Shown: positions 44,471 through 53,163 of the stretch, piece after piece
Layout: each line of letters opens with the position of its first letter
How positions within the stretch are numbered: the first letter of the stretch is position 1
Assembly: GCA_947494995.1 (NCBI GenBank)
Contig: CANLWY010000004.1
Location: 62,001-126,000, forward strand
Direction: 5' to 3'
Source: an uncultured Campylobacterales bacterium
GTDB taxonomy: Bacteria; Campylobacterota; Campylobacteria; Campylobacterales; Arcobacteraceae
Length of the DNA: 64,000 bases
Made by a program: the position numbers and the translations under genes
The notes under the pieces: model-generated
Seen by the model: the letters and a program-made list of their open reading frames with translations, nothing else
Told to the model about the DNA's origin: nothing
Database searches by the model: none

Positions 44471-44839
44471 ATGAGAATTTTAATAGTTGATGATAGTTCC
44501 ACTATGAGAAGAATTATAGGTAATGTCGTTATGCAGCTTGGTTACACAAAGGAAGATTTTGATGAAGCTGAAGATGGTGTAAAAGCGTGGAAACTGTTAA
44601 GTGACTCTCAGTATGATATTATTTTAACAGACTGGAATATGCCTAATATGAATGGACTTGATTTAGTTAAGAAAGTTAGAGCTGAAGGTAACCATCAGAA
44701 AACACCAATTATTATGATTACTACAGAAGGTGGTAAAGGAGAAGTTATTACAGCACTTAAAGCGGGTGTAAATAACTATATTGTTAAACCATTTAATGCT
44801 CAAGTTTTAAAAGAAAAACTTGATGGAGTTTTAAAATAA
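44471..44839 (+). CDS. cheY: Chemotaxis response regulator CheY
   Basis: 122-residue single receiver domain. The acidic pocket is Asp7/Asp8, the phosphorylation site Asp54 (LTDWNMP), switch Thr84 (MITTE), aromatic Tyr103 and Lys106 (YIVKPF), all as in CheY. When phosphorylated it should bind the switch and change rotation. The next gene, 28 bases on, encodes a CheZ-type phosphatase. Confidence 0.95.
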   Translation: MRILIVDDSSTMRRIIGNVVMQLGYTKEDFDEAEDGVKAWKLLSDSQYDIILTDWNMPNMNGLDLVKKVRAEGNHQKTPIIMITTEGGKGEVITALKAGVNNYIVKPFNAQVLKEKLDGVLK

Positions 44840-44867
44840 TTATAAAAAATCCTAAAAAGGTATAAAA

Positions 44868-45941
44868 ATGAGTATGAGTCAAGAAGAGATTGAATCTTTG
44901 ATGAATGGTTTAGACTTTGAAGATGATGCTTCATCTTCTGAAGCTGAAGTTGAAGAGATTGAACCTCAAGGAAATATGTCTGAAGATGATATAAATGCAT
45001 TAATAGCCGAAACTGAAGATGCCTCTAATAATGAAGAGTCTTCAAGTGAAGAGAGTGTAGATGATATATTAAATAGTTTAGAGAATGCGGAAGTTGAAAA
45101 TACATCTTCAGAAGAGACAAACATTGATGATATTTTAAAAGAGTTAGAGAATGATGAAGCAAATTCAACTGTTGTAGAAAATTCAGACCCTGAAGTTGAG
45201 ATAGCTACACCTGCAAATGAAAATTTAGAAACTACAGTAGAAGAAGCAAGTTTGGAAGAAACTATTGAAAGTTCTAATGAAGAAGTTTTAAATGATGATA
45301 TAGATGATCTTTTATCATCTATAGATGGAGTAGTAGAAGATTCTCCATCCGTTGCACCAGTAGCCGATAAAAATGATGTAAAAGATATTGATGAACAGAT
45401 AAGTTCTGGTGTTTTTCCTCTTCCTGTTGAAGAAGATACAAAAGTTGTAAACCAATTGAGTGCAGTAGCTAATGATTCTGAAGAAAAAGCTACAAAAATT
45501 TTTGATGTTTTAAGTAATATTCTTGACTATAATAACGCAATACAAAATGATGTTAAAGCTTTAAGTAGCTTTAATGAAAGACAAATTGCAATGTTAAGTT
45601 CATTAAGTCAAAAATTTCCAAATATAGAAGCTTTTAGTAAGAATTTAGAACATGCTCAAGAAATGAGTGATTATATTAATGATGCTAATGAAAAGTTAAA
45701 TGATGGTAATACAGAAATTTTTCAAGCAATGGAACTTATGCAATATCATGATATCAATAGACAAAAAATTGAAAGAGTTATGTCTGTAATTAGAAAACTT
45801 ACTATTTATTTAAACAATCTTTTTGAAGATGATAATAATAGAGCAGAAGTCTCTGTAGCAAATCATATTCATGGTGATAATACAGAAGATTTAGTTGGTG
45901 ATGATGATTTAGAAGCATTAATTGCAGAATTTAACAAATAA
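44868..45941 (+). CDS. cheZ: CheZ-like CheY-P phosphatase with multiple CheY-binding-type peptides
   Basis: 357 residues. The C-terminal helical domain (about 200-320) carries YHDINRQK with Asp295 and Gln299, the D-x3-Q active site of CheZ; the layout resembles the H. pylori CheZ-like protein HP0170. The last residues DDLEALIAEFNK look like the CheZ C-terminal CheY-docking peptide. The N-terminus SQEEIESLMNGL is close to the CheY-binding end of FliM (consensus SQ-x-EIDALL). Similar acidic D/E-I-D-x-L motifs recur near 39-48, 64-71, 86-93 and 144-150. Between them lies an acidic, low-complexity linker. Confidence 0.75.
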   Translation: MSMSQEEIESLMNGLDFEDDASSSEAEVEEIEPQGNMSEDDINALIAETEDASNNEESSSEESVDDILNSLENAEVENTSSEETNIDDILKELENDEANSTVVENSDPEVEIATPANENLETTVEEASLEETIESSNEEVLNDDIDDLLSSIDGVVEDSPSVAPVADKNDVKDIDEQISSGVFPLPVEEDTKVVNQLSAVANDSEEKATKIFDVLSNILDYNNAIQNDVKALSSFNERQIAMLSSLSQKFPNIEAFSKNLEHAQEMSDYINDANEKLNDGNTEIFQAMELMQYHDINRQKIERVMSVIRKLTIYLNNLFEDDNNRAEVSVANHIHGDNTEDLVGDDDLEALIAEFNK

Positions 45942-45956
45942 TTTAAGGGGAAGATA

Positions 45957-46682
45957 ATGAATCAAGGTACATATCCTTTAGCTGCGTCTATGATTAATCA
46001 AATTAATAGAATTGATATGATTTCAAATAATTTGGCTAATAGCAATACTAATGGTTTTAAGCAAGAGGGTACTACTGAAGGTTCATTTAACTACTATTTG
46101 CAAAGAGCAAAAGAAGAAGGCTTTACTCCTTCAAAAATAAACGAAGTAACAAATACAATTCCAAAAATGGACTCAAAGTTTATTAATAGTGAGCAAGGTC
46201 CTATTATGCCTACAGGAAATAATTTGGATTTTGCTTTAAGTCAATCAGATACTTTTTTTAAGGTTCAAGATGAAAGTGGGGAAGTAGTCTATACTAGAGA
46301 TGGGGCTTTTAAAGTTTTAAATGGTTTTTTAGTTGATTCAAATGGTCAATATATCCTAAATAATGATAATGAACCCATAGCAACAGAAGAGGGCGCATTT
46401 GTGAATCAAATCTCTGTAGTAAAAATTGATTTTAGTGAATTAGAAAAATTTAAAGATAATAACTATAAAGAGAAAGAGGATGGAGCTGCCATTGAAATCT
46501 TTGAAACTAATGATGGACAAATACTTCAAGGAGCTATTGAAAAATCCAATGTAAACTCTGTTATAGCAATGGTTCAGTTAATTGATGCACAAAGAAGGTT
46601 TGAACAAGCTCAAAAAGCTGTAAAAACAATTGATGAATTAAATGGAAAGTTAATAGAAAAAATAGGGAATAATAGTCAATAA
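45957..46682 (+). CDS. flgF: Flagellar rod protein FlgF-like
   Basis: 241 residues of the FlgF/FlgG rod family. The N-terminal motif ISNNLANSNTNGFKQEG and the C-terminal IEKSNVNSVIAMVQLIDAQRRFEQAQK give the coiled-coil axial core. It starts MNQGTYPLAAS rather than the FlgG MIRGLY, and it is short in the middle, so proximal rod FlgF is more likely. Its stop overlaps the start of flgB by one base. Confidence 0.8.
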   Translation: MNQGTYPLAASMINQINRIDMISNNLANSNTNGFKQEGTTEGSFNYYLQRAKEEGFTPSKINEVTNTIPKMDSKFINSEQGPIMPTGNNLDFALSQSDTFFKVQDESGEVVYTRDGAFKVLNGFLVDSNGQYILNNDNEPIATEEGAFVNQISVVKIDFSELEKFKDNNYKEKEDGAAIEIFETNDGQILQGAIEKSNVNSVIAMVQLIDAQRRFEQAQKAVKTIDELNGKLIEKIGNNSQ

Positions 46683-47089
46683 TGAAAGCAAGTGGTGTAA
46701 CAGACTTATTATTTAATCACTTAAGTTTTAGAAGTGATAGACAACAGGTAATATCAAGTAATATAGCAAATATTAATACTCCTAATTATAAAACGAAAGA
46801 TTTAGCTTTTGAACAAGAATTAAAAAAAGTTGAAGAAGGACGTAGCCTTAAAATGGCTACAACAAACTCTATGCATATGACAGGAGTAGAAGCTCCTATA
46901 ATGCCAAGTGAACCAAAACTTTTTAAAGTAGAGGGGTTACAAGAACAAAATGACGGTAATAATGTAAATCTAGACACTCAAATAAGTGAAATGTCAAAAA
47001 ATAAAGTAATATTTGACGCATTACAATCATCAATAAAAAAAGATTCAAGATTGTTTAGATCAGTAATCGAAGCATCATCAAAAAATTAA
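46682..47089 (+). CDS. flgB: Flagellar basal-body rod protein FlgB
   Basis: 135 residues. N-terminal VISSNIANINTPNYKTKDLAFE (about 25-46, given here as the rod motif S-N-I-A-N) and the C-terminal FDALQSSIKKDSRLFRSVI fit FlgB, the first proximal-rod protein. In most bacteria flgC and fliE follow; here fliF follows after 16 bases, so those genes must lie elsewhere. Confidence 0.88.
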   Translation: MKASGVTDLLFNHLSFRSDRQQVISSNIANINTPNYKTKDLAFEQELKKVEEGRSLKMATTNSMHMTGVEAPIMPSEPKLFKVEGLQEQNDGNNVNLDTQISEMSKNKVIFDALQSSIKKDSRLFRSVIEASSKN

Positions 47090-47105
47090 TTAGGATATTT
47101 ACTAT

Positions 47106-48845
47106 ATGGATCAACTTTTAAAGTTTATAAACAATCTAAATGCTGCGCAAAGAGCCGTAATAATTGGAGGGTTTTCTATACTTTTTGTGCTTTTAGTAGG
47201 ATTATTAGTTTACTCAAATATTAAAGCACAAGATAAAAAATTAAATTATACAATTGCATCAAATTTAACAAAAAACCAAGTTATGTTAGCTTCAAATGAA
47301 CTTGAAGCTTCAGGAATAGAGTTTTCAGTTATTGGTAGTGGAGATAATCTTACTCTTAAAACATCAAAAGATTTTATAAATATTGCAAAAATAAAACTTG
47401 TTACAAGTGAAGCTGCGACAAGTAATCATGTAGGTTGGGAGATTTTTGAAAAATCATCTCTAGGAACTACAAACTTTGAAAATAAAGTTAAATATTTAAG
47501 AGCTTTAGAAGGGGAGCTTTCTCGTTCTTTAGAATCTCTATCAGGAGTATTAAGAGCTAGTGTAAAAATAGCTATTCCTAAAGAGACTATTTTTACTGAA
47601 AGAAAAACAGAACCAACTGCATCTGCTGTTATATCTTTAAAACCTGGAATCTTTTTAACTCAACAGCAAATTGATGGAATTAAGAACTTTATATCTTCTG
47701 CTGTTTCAAACTTGAAAGTAGATAATATTCAATTAATAGATCAAGATGGAGCTTTATTACAAATGTCTCCTGATGATATAGATAATCAGAAATCATTAGC
47801 TCAAAATAAATATAAACAAAAACTTGAAGAGGATTATGAAAAGAAAATTGTTGCTTTATTGGAACCTTTCGTTGGAGTAGGACGTGTGGTCGCAAGAGTT
47901 ACTATGCAACTTGACTTCAAGAAGATTCATGTGCAACAAGAGATATATGAACCTGAAGGTACTATTAGAAGTCAACAAACAGATGAAATGGAAAGTACTT
48001 CACAAGGAACAAATTCTGGCACTGGAGGTACTGCAGGCGTTGATAATAATATAGAAAACCCTGATGGAGCGAACTCAAGTAATTCATCAGCTTCAAATTC
48101 TGTTACAGCAAAAAATATTACAAATTATGAAATATCAAAGAAAGTAATTGATGAAAAGAGTAATAATTACTCTTCTGTAAAAAGAGTTAGTGCTGCTGTT
48201 ACTTTTGACTCTACAATTTTAGAAGGTGTTCAGAATAAAGATGAATTTTTATCTTCGATGCAATCAATTGTACAAGATACTATAGGGTATGATGAAAAAA
48301 GAGGCGATAAAATTACAGTAAAAGATTTTAAATTTATTGGAGTTAAGCCTTTAGAATCACAAGCTAGACTTGATGAAAATGGTAATCCTGTAGATAGTTC
48401 AGTTTCAGAAGATGGAACGGTAGACACAATTGCAATGATAAAATCAGTATTAAGAGATTTTGGAGAGTATTTTCAATATTTAATTGCAGCAATTCTACTT
48501 TTTATTTTTTATAAAAAATTTATTGTAAATCATGAGGTTGTTGTTTTAGGTGATAAGACTTCCTCAAAAAAAGTTGATGCAGATGGTAATCCGATAGGGG
48601 ATGACTTTATGGATGAATTTATGACAAATTATGAAAATGATTTTGATGCTACAACCGCTCAAGGGAGATTAAAAGCTAAAGTAAGAAGTCAAATAATGAA
48701 TAATATTGAAGGCTTGGATGAAGAGAGTGCTGCAAAGTATGAGGTTTTAATAGAGGCAATAGATAAAGAGATAAATGAAAGCCCTGAGGAAATTGCAAAA
48801 ATGATAGAATTGCTTTTAACTGAGGGTAGTGGAAAATTTAAGTAG
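47106..48845 (+). CDS. fliF: Flagellar MS-ring protein FliF
   Basis: 579 residues. An N-terminal membrane helix (about 17-38) and a second near 450-472 flank the periplasmic ring-building domains (YscJ/FliF motif ANELEASGIEF, LEGELSRSL). A Ser/Asn/Gly-rich variable loop lies near 300-340. The C-terminal tail (about 540-579) is the FliG-binding end. It builds the MS ring and export housing. 10 bases before fliG. Confidence 0.95.
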   Translation: MDQLLKFINNLNAAQRAVIIGGFSILFVLLVGLLVYSNIKAQDKKLNYTIASNLTKNQVMLASNELEASGIEFSVIGSGDNLTLKTSKDFINIAKIKLVTSEAATSNHVGWEIFEKSSLGTTNFENKVKYLRALEGELSRSLESLSGVLRASVKIAIPKETIFTERKTEPTASAVISLKPGIFLTQQQIDGIKNFISSAVSNLKVDNIQLIDQDGALLQMSPDDIDNQKSLAQNKYKQKLEEDYEKKIVALLEPFVGVGRVVARVTMQLDFKKIHVQQEIYEPEGTIRSQQTDEMESTSQGTNSGTGGTAGVDNNIENPDGANSSNSSASNSVTAKNITNYEISKKVIDEKSNNYSSVKRVSAAVTFDSTILEGVQNKDEFLSSMQSIVQDTIGYDEKRGDKITVKDFKFIGVKPLESQARLDENGNPVDSSVSEDGTVDTIAMIKSVLRDFGEYFQYLIAAILLFIFYKKFIVNHEVVVLGDKTSSKKVDADGNPIGDDFMDEFMTNYENDFDATTAQGRLKAKVRSQIMNNIEGLDEESAAKYEVLIEAIDKEINESPEEIAKMIELLLTEGSGKFK

Positions 48846-48854
48846 AGGTAATAA

Positions 48855-49856
48855 ATGAATGATATAAGTGAAACTTTAAAAGGAATGTCAATGCTTGATA
48901 AGATTGCACATTTTTGTGTTCTTATTGGAGAAGAAGCTACAGTTAAGATTTTCCAACATCTACCTAAACATCAAGTTGAAGATATTTCGACAGCTGTTAC
49001 TATGATAAACTCTATTGATAAAGATACTTCATTAGCTGTTCTAGAAGAGTTTCATCTTTTTACAAGATCAAAAAGTTTTATTAGTTCAGGTGGTTATGAT
49101 TATGCTAGAGAGATTTTATATAAATCATTAGGAAAAGGTGAGGCTGATGAAGTTTTAGCAAAACTATCTCGTATGAAATTAGCTGCTCAATCTTTTGCAT
49201 ATTTGGATGCAATTAACCCTAAGCAATTATCTGACTTTATTAAAGATGAATCTCCTCAAACAATTGCAGTAATCCTTTCTCATATGGAAGCTCCAAAAGC
49301 AGCAGATGTTTTACAACAGTTAGAAGAGGACATTAAAGTTAAAGTGACTATGCAAATGGCTACAATAAAAGATGTTTCTCCTGATGTAGTAAGAACAATT
49401 TCAGTAGTTTTAGAGAAAAAACTAGAATCTCTATTGTCATCTATTGTAGATGTTGGAGGAGTTAAAGTTGTTGCTGATATGCTAAATAGATTAGGTCCTA
49501 AAGCACAAGATATTCTTAAGAATATCAATGGTGTTGATACAACTTTAGCTACAAAAATAAAAGAAAATATGTTTGTATTTGAAGATCTTCTTAATTTAGA
49601 ATCTGAATATATTATGAAGATTTTACAAAATGTAGATACCGCAGAAGTTGCAGTTGCTATGAAAAATGCTACAGATGAGGATATGCAAAAGATTACAGGG
49701 GCAATGTCTCAAAGGGCTAGTGATAGGTTTAGAGAAGAGTTTGAGATGCTTGTAAAAGTTAAGATAAAAGATATTGAAGCTGCACAAAGAAAGATGCTAG
49801 AAGTTGCCCAAAAAATGATAGAAGAGGGCGTAATTGATAGAGATATGGATGAATAA
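48855..49856 (+). CDS. fliG: Flagellar motor switch protein FliG
   Basis: 333 residues with N-, M- and C-domains. The M domain has ESPQTIAVILSHM (about 136-148), the place of the EHPQR motif that binds FliM/FliY. The C-domain has the charged torque helix region (MSQRASDRFREEFE near 290-303), facing the stator. It couples the stator to the C ring. fliH starts 2 bases after the stop. Confidence 0.96.
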   Translation: MNDISETLKGMSMLDKIAHFCVLIGEEATVKIFQHLPKHQVEDISTAVTMINSIDKDTSLAVLEEFHLFTRSKSFISSGGYDYAREILYKSLGKGEADEVLAKLSRMKLAAQSFAYLDAINPKQLSDFIKDESPQTIAVILSHMEAPKAADVLQQLEEDIKVKVTMQMATIKDVSPDVVRTISVVLEKKLESLLSSIVDVGGVKVVADMLNRLGPKAQDILKNINGVDTTLATKIKENMFVFEDLLNLESEYIMKILQNVDTAEVAVAMKNATDEDMQKITGAMSQRASDRFREEFEMLVKVKIKDIEAAQRKMLEVAQKMIEEGVIDRDMDE

Positions 49857-49858
49857 AA

Positions 49859-50521
49859 ATGAATAAAAACAATGTATATTCAAGTGCAAAAATTGTAAAT
49901 GAGAATGAAGGTGTTCAAGATTATCAGTTAGGTACCTTTATTCAAAATGAAGCTCAAACTGAAGTAAGTCCAAATAATCAAGTAATATTAAATGATAGAG
50001 AAATTAATGGAAATATAGATCCTGCATTAAATGAAATTAGAGCATTAAGCTCGCAAATAAATGATATAAATCAAAAGCTTACACTCTTAGAGAATAATGG
50101 TATGACAGGACGTGAGATTGATGCACAAGTTGTTCAAGCCATCAAAGATTTAAAGCATTATGCAAACTTTTTTGAACAAGCAACTTTTCAAATGGAATCT
50201 AAACTTTTAAAGACTTCTATTTCTATAGCACAAAAAATAATTTCTATTGAAGTTGGTGAAAATTCTTCAGAAATTGCAAAGCAAACAATTACTCATCTTT
50301 TAGATAAAATTAAAAGTGCCTCAAAGGTTAAAATTCATCTAAATCCAAAAGATTATGAGGTTTTAAGAAATAATCTAAATTTTGAAAACTATATTGAATT
50401 ATTAGAAGATCCTAACGTGACTGCAGGTGGCGTAGTTATTGCAAGTGATTTAGGTAATTTTGATGGAAATATTGAAGCAAAAGTAAACTCTATGCTTGAA
50501 TCTCTTGATTCAGTTATATAA
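49859..50521 (+). CDS. fliH: Flagellar export ATPase regulator FliH
   Basis: 220 residues: a coiled-coil middle (about 55-110) and a C-terminal V-type-ATPase-subunit-E-like domain (about 120-215, e.g. KLLKTSISIAQKIISIEVGE). FliH binds the export ATPase FliI at the base of the flagellum. fliI itself is not in the window. The fliG-fliH order is typical. Confidence 0.85.
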   Translation: MNKNNVYSSAKIVNENEGVQDYQLGTFIQNEAQTEVSPNNQVILNDREINGNIDPALNEIRALSSQINDINQKLTLLENNGMTGREIDAQVVQAIKDLKHYANFFEQATFQMESKLLKTSISIAQKIISIEVGENSSEIAKQTITHLLDKIKSASKVKIHLNPKDYEVLRNNLNFENYIELLEDPNVTAGGVVIASDLGNFDGNIEAKVNSMLESLDSVI

Positions 50522-50591
50522 TTATTACACATTTAACTCATACAATCAAAAGTAATTTTTACAAATAATTTTAAATAGTACAATTTTATGG

Positions 50592-50597
50592 TATAAT
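50592..50597 (+). promoter_or_regulatory. Extended -10 promoter before fliN
   Basis: TATAAT preceded by TGG (extended -10), 27 bases before the fliN start. It separates fliN-flgD-flgE from the cheY-fliH transcript. Confidence 0.6.
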
Positions 50598-50624
50598 CTG
50601 CCAAGATATAAAAAAAGTGTATAG

Positions 50625-50912
50625 ATGGAAATTACAGAAAGAGATTACGATTTATTAGTTGATACCCAGATTATTGTTGATGTAATGCTTGGAAGTGCAG
50701 ATATCACCATAAAAGAGTTTTTAGACTTAAGTGATGGTGATATATTATCATTGGATAAACTTGCAGGTTCTGGTGGAGATATTTATGTAAATAAAAGAAT
50801 CATTGGAACGGGGGATATCATCGTAATAGATGAAAAACTTGCAGTTAGAGTGCAAGAAGCAATGGACTCTGACAATGTTGTTAGATACTTTTTTGAAGAA
50901 AATATTATATAG
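50625..50912 (+). CDS. fliN: Flagellar motor switch protein FliN
   Basis: 95-residue SpoA/FliN domain. The signature VDVMLGSADITIKEFLDLSDGDILSLDKLAG (in part, residues 18-33 and 35-47) and VNKRIIGTGDIIVID (55-69) are intact. It forms the base of the C ring. A second FliN domain is fused in FliY at 58125. flgD starts 9 bases on. Confidence 0.88.
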   Translation: MEITERDYDLLVDTQIIVDVMLGSADITIKEFLDLSDGDILSLDKLAGSGGDIYVNKRIIGTGDIIVIDEKLAVRVQEAMDSDNVVRYFFEENII

Positions 50913-50921
50913 GGAGTTATT

Positions 50922-51590
50922 ATGTCAACAGATAATGTAGCAGTAAATACAGCAACTGGTGTTGGTGGAAACACATATACCACTTCAGTTAGTAATGATA
51001 AGTTAACAACTCAGGACTTTTTAAAGCTTATGATTGCTGAATTAAAATTACAAGATCCTACATCTCCTATGGACTCGCAAAGAATGCTTGATACTCAAAT
51101 GAAAATGTCTTCTGTTAATACAAACCTGCAAATGATTGAAACTATGGAAGCTTTATCGAATTCGTTTACTCAATCAAACTTATCAAATGCAGCAAATGTA
51201 ATTGGAAAGAATATTGAAGATGGAAATATTGGCGAAAATGGTGTAAATAAAGCTTATACTGTGAGATCTGTAGAGAGCAATGAAGGAGAAGTAAGTGTTA
51301 TTGCTCAACAAATGCTTTATGTGGAAGACCAAGTAAAAGATAATAATGGTAATATAATTAACTATAATGTAAATGGTGAAATTTTAAATGAAAGTGGAGA
51401 GACTACAGGACAAAAAGTAGCTTTAAAAAATCCAGGTGAAGTTATTTTAGAAAACGGAAAACCAGTTATATTAGATGAAAATAATGAGAAAGTTGTAGGT
51501 CATGAATATGAAATGGCAGGTGGAGTTTTACCTGTTTATTCAGATCAATTGACAACAATCCCATTTAGTAGTATTACAAGAATTTTTTAG
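50922..51590 (+). CDS. flgD: Hook-capping / scaffold protein FlgD
   Basis: 222 residues. TQDFLKLMIAELKLQDPTSPMD (here in part, residues 27-47) is the FlgD hallmark. The C-terminal region carries Asn/Gly-rich FlgD Ig-like and Tudor-like domain remnants. It caps the growing hook and is required for hook assembly. Followed by the first hook gene after 8 bases. Confidence 0.9.
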   Translation: MSTDNVAVNTATGVGGNTYTTSVSNDKLTTQDFLKLMIAELKLQDPTSPMDSQRMLDTQMKMSSVNTNLQMIETMEALSNSFTQSNLSNAANVIGKNIEDGNIGENGVNKAYTVRSVESNEGEVSVIAQQMLYVEDQVKDNNGNIINYNVNGEILNESGETTGQKVALKNPGEVILENGKPVILDENNEKVVGHEYEMAGGVLPVYSDQLTTIPFSSITRIF

Positions 51591-51598
51591 GAGTTTAT

Positions 51599-53068
51599 AT
51601 GATTAGTGCATTATGGAATGGCGTTTCAGGTTTAAATACTTATGAAAAAGCTTTAGATACTCAATCTAATAATGTATCAAACTCCGGAACAATTGGACAT
51701 AAAAAAGATGAAATTTCATTTCAAGATTTGATGTATCAATCACGATATGGAAAAGGTGTAACAGTTCAAGGGGTTGAAAAAAATTTTAATCAAGGGGGTA
51801 TTAAAGTAACAAACAATACTCTTGATGTAGCTATTGAAGGTGATGGGTTCTTTATGGTTCAAGACCCTAAGGATAATGAACAATATTTTACAAGAGCTGG
51901 AAACTTCAAAATGGGTACAAATGGAGTTTTACAATCTATGGAAAATAATTATGTACTAGGAACTCCTACGACAATTTCAAATATTGTAAGTTCAGATCCT
52001 AATGTACAACAATTTACTAGTGATTATACATCATTTATTGACTCAAGACAGATAACTACGACTACATTTGCACAATCAATTAATGCAAAATCTACTGACT
52101 ATACAAAGAGTGCAGTCGATAGTGGAGTTTCAGGAAGTGGTTTTAAAACAGCAAACTCTAAAATGTCTGATATAGAAGCTTTAATAACAGATTATAAAGA
52201 GAAAATGGACTTGTATGCTTCTAATCCAGTATCTCCTGGTAGTTCTTCAACTTCACAAGTTACACAAATAGATTTTATAGATTTTAACATTCAATTACAA
52301 GGATCTGGTGATTATATTGAACTTTCTGTAAATAATTCAAGAGTTAGGCAATATTTTGATACTGATACTCAAACAACAATGAATGAGTTTGCAGATAAAA
52401 TTTCAGCAGTTCAAGGTTTGACTGGAACTGTAGATTCTAATGGACTTGTTACTATTAATACTTTAATTCCTGGAAGTGATTTTAAAATAACTACGCCAGC
52501 AATCAATGATAGAGGATATGGAGTTGTAGAAACAACAGCACCAATATTAGGTTCTGGACTAGGAATGATAAACAGTTCAAGAGATGCATTAAAAGATGCG
52601 TTAGAGAATGCTGATGCAAAACTTTTAGAAATGACAAATCACATAACATACCTTGATCCTGGAGTTCAAAATATACAAAATAGTGTTAGTTCAATTCAAC
52701 TAAAATTAGATAGTTTAAATATTTCAGAAAATGTTTTTGGGCAGTTATCTATAGAAGATGGAATAATTTATGCAAAGGATGATGATAATAAGTTTTTAGT
52801 TGGAAAATTAGAAACTGCACAATTCCCTAACTCAGAATCATTAGTTGCTGTTGGAGGAACTAATTATTCAATAGGAAAAGAAACAGGTGTTGCAAGAAAT
52901 GCTGATTCAATAAATAAATTAGTTAGTAAGTCAATTGAATTAAGTAATACAGAATTTAGTGAAAGTTTAGTAGATTTAATGGTTTATCAAAGAGCCTTTG
53001 AAGCAAACTCAAAATCTGTAACTACGTCAGATGAGTTTTTAAGAACAGCTTTAGAGTTAAAAAAATAG
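51599..53068 (+). CDS. flgE: Flagellar hook protein FlgE paralogue 1 (489 residues)
   Basis: Hook-family protein. Start MISALWNGVSGLNTYEKAL and the motif SNNVSNSGTIGHKKDE, then LDVAIEGDGFFMVQ, and the C-terminal SESLVDLMVYQRAFEANSKS. It shares with the downstream gene an aligned block beginning FTSDYT and containing ITAKATDYT/INAKSTDYT. A 12-base hairpin surrounds its stop codon, so expression may drop before the second copy. Confidence 0.82.
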   Translation: MISALWNGVSGLNTYEKALDTQSNNVSNSGTIGHKKDEISFQDLMYQSRYGKGVTVQGVEKNFNQGGIKVTNNTLDVAIEGDGFFMVQDPKDNEQYFTRAGNFKMGTNGVLQSMENNYVLGTPTTISNIVSSDPNVQQFTSDYTSFIDSRQITTTTFAQSINAKSTDYTKSAVDSGVSGSGFKTANSKMSDIEALITDYKEKMDLYASNPVSPGSSSTSQVTQIDFIDFNIQLQGSGDYIELSVNNSRVRQYFDTDTQTTMNEFADKISAVQGLTGTVDSNGLVTINTLIPGSDFKITTPAINDRGYGVVETTAPILGSGLGMINSSRDALKDALENADAKLLEMTNHITYLDPGVQNIQNSVSSIQLKLDSLNISENVFGQLSIEDGIIYAKDDDNKFLVGKLETAQFPNSESLVAVGGTNYSIGKETGVARNADSINKLVSKSIELSNTEFSESLVDLMVYQRAFEANSKSVTTSDEFLRTALELKK

Positions 53069-53080
53069 TTTTAACTCTAA
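53051..53080 (+). terminator. Hairpin with the stop codon in its loop
   Basis: TTAGAGTTAAAA (53051-53062) pairs perfectly with TTTTAACTCTAA (53069-53080); the six-base loop AAATAG contains the TAG stop of the first hook gene. There is no strong T-run, so it may attenuate, stabilise or be a processing site rather than terminate. Confidence 0.6.
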
Positions 53081-53095
53081 GTGTTTTAATATAAG

Positions 53096-53113
53096 TGCTT
53101 AAATATTTAAGCA
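53096..53113. repeat. 18-base perfect palindrome between the two hook genes
   Basis: TGCTTAAATATTTAAGCA reads the same on both strands. It lies 51 bases before the second hook gene. It could be a binding site for a dimeric regulator or a short hairpin; being AT-rich it is not strong as RNA. Confidence 0.55.
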
Positions 53114-53163
53114 TTGATATTTGAACATGAGAGTGTTTAAAAATTTATCTAAAAGGATAAATC

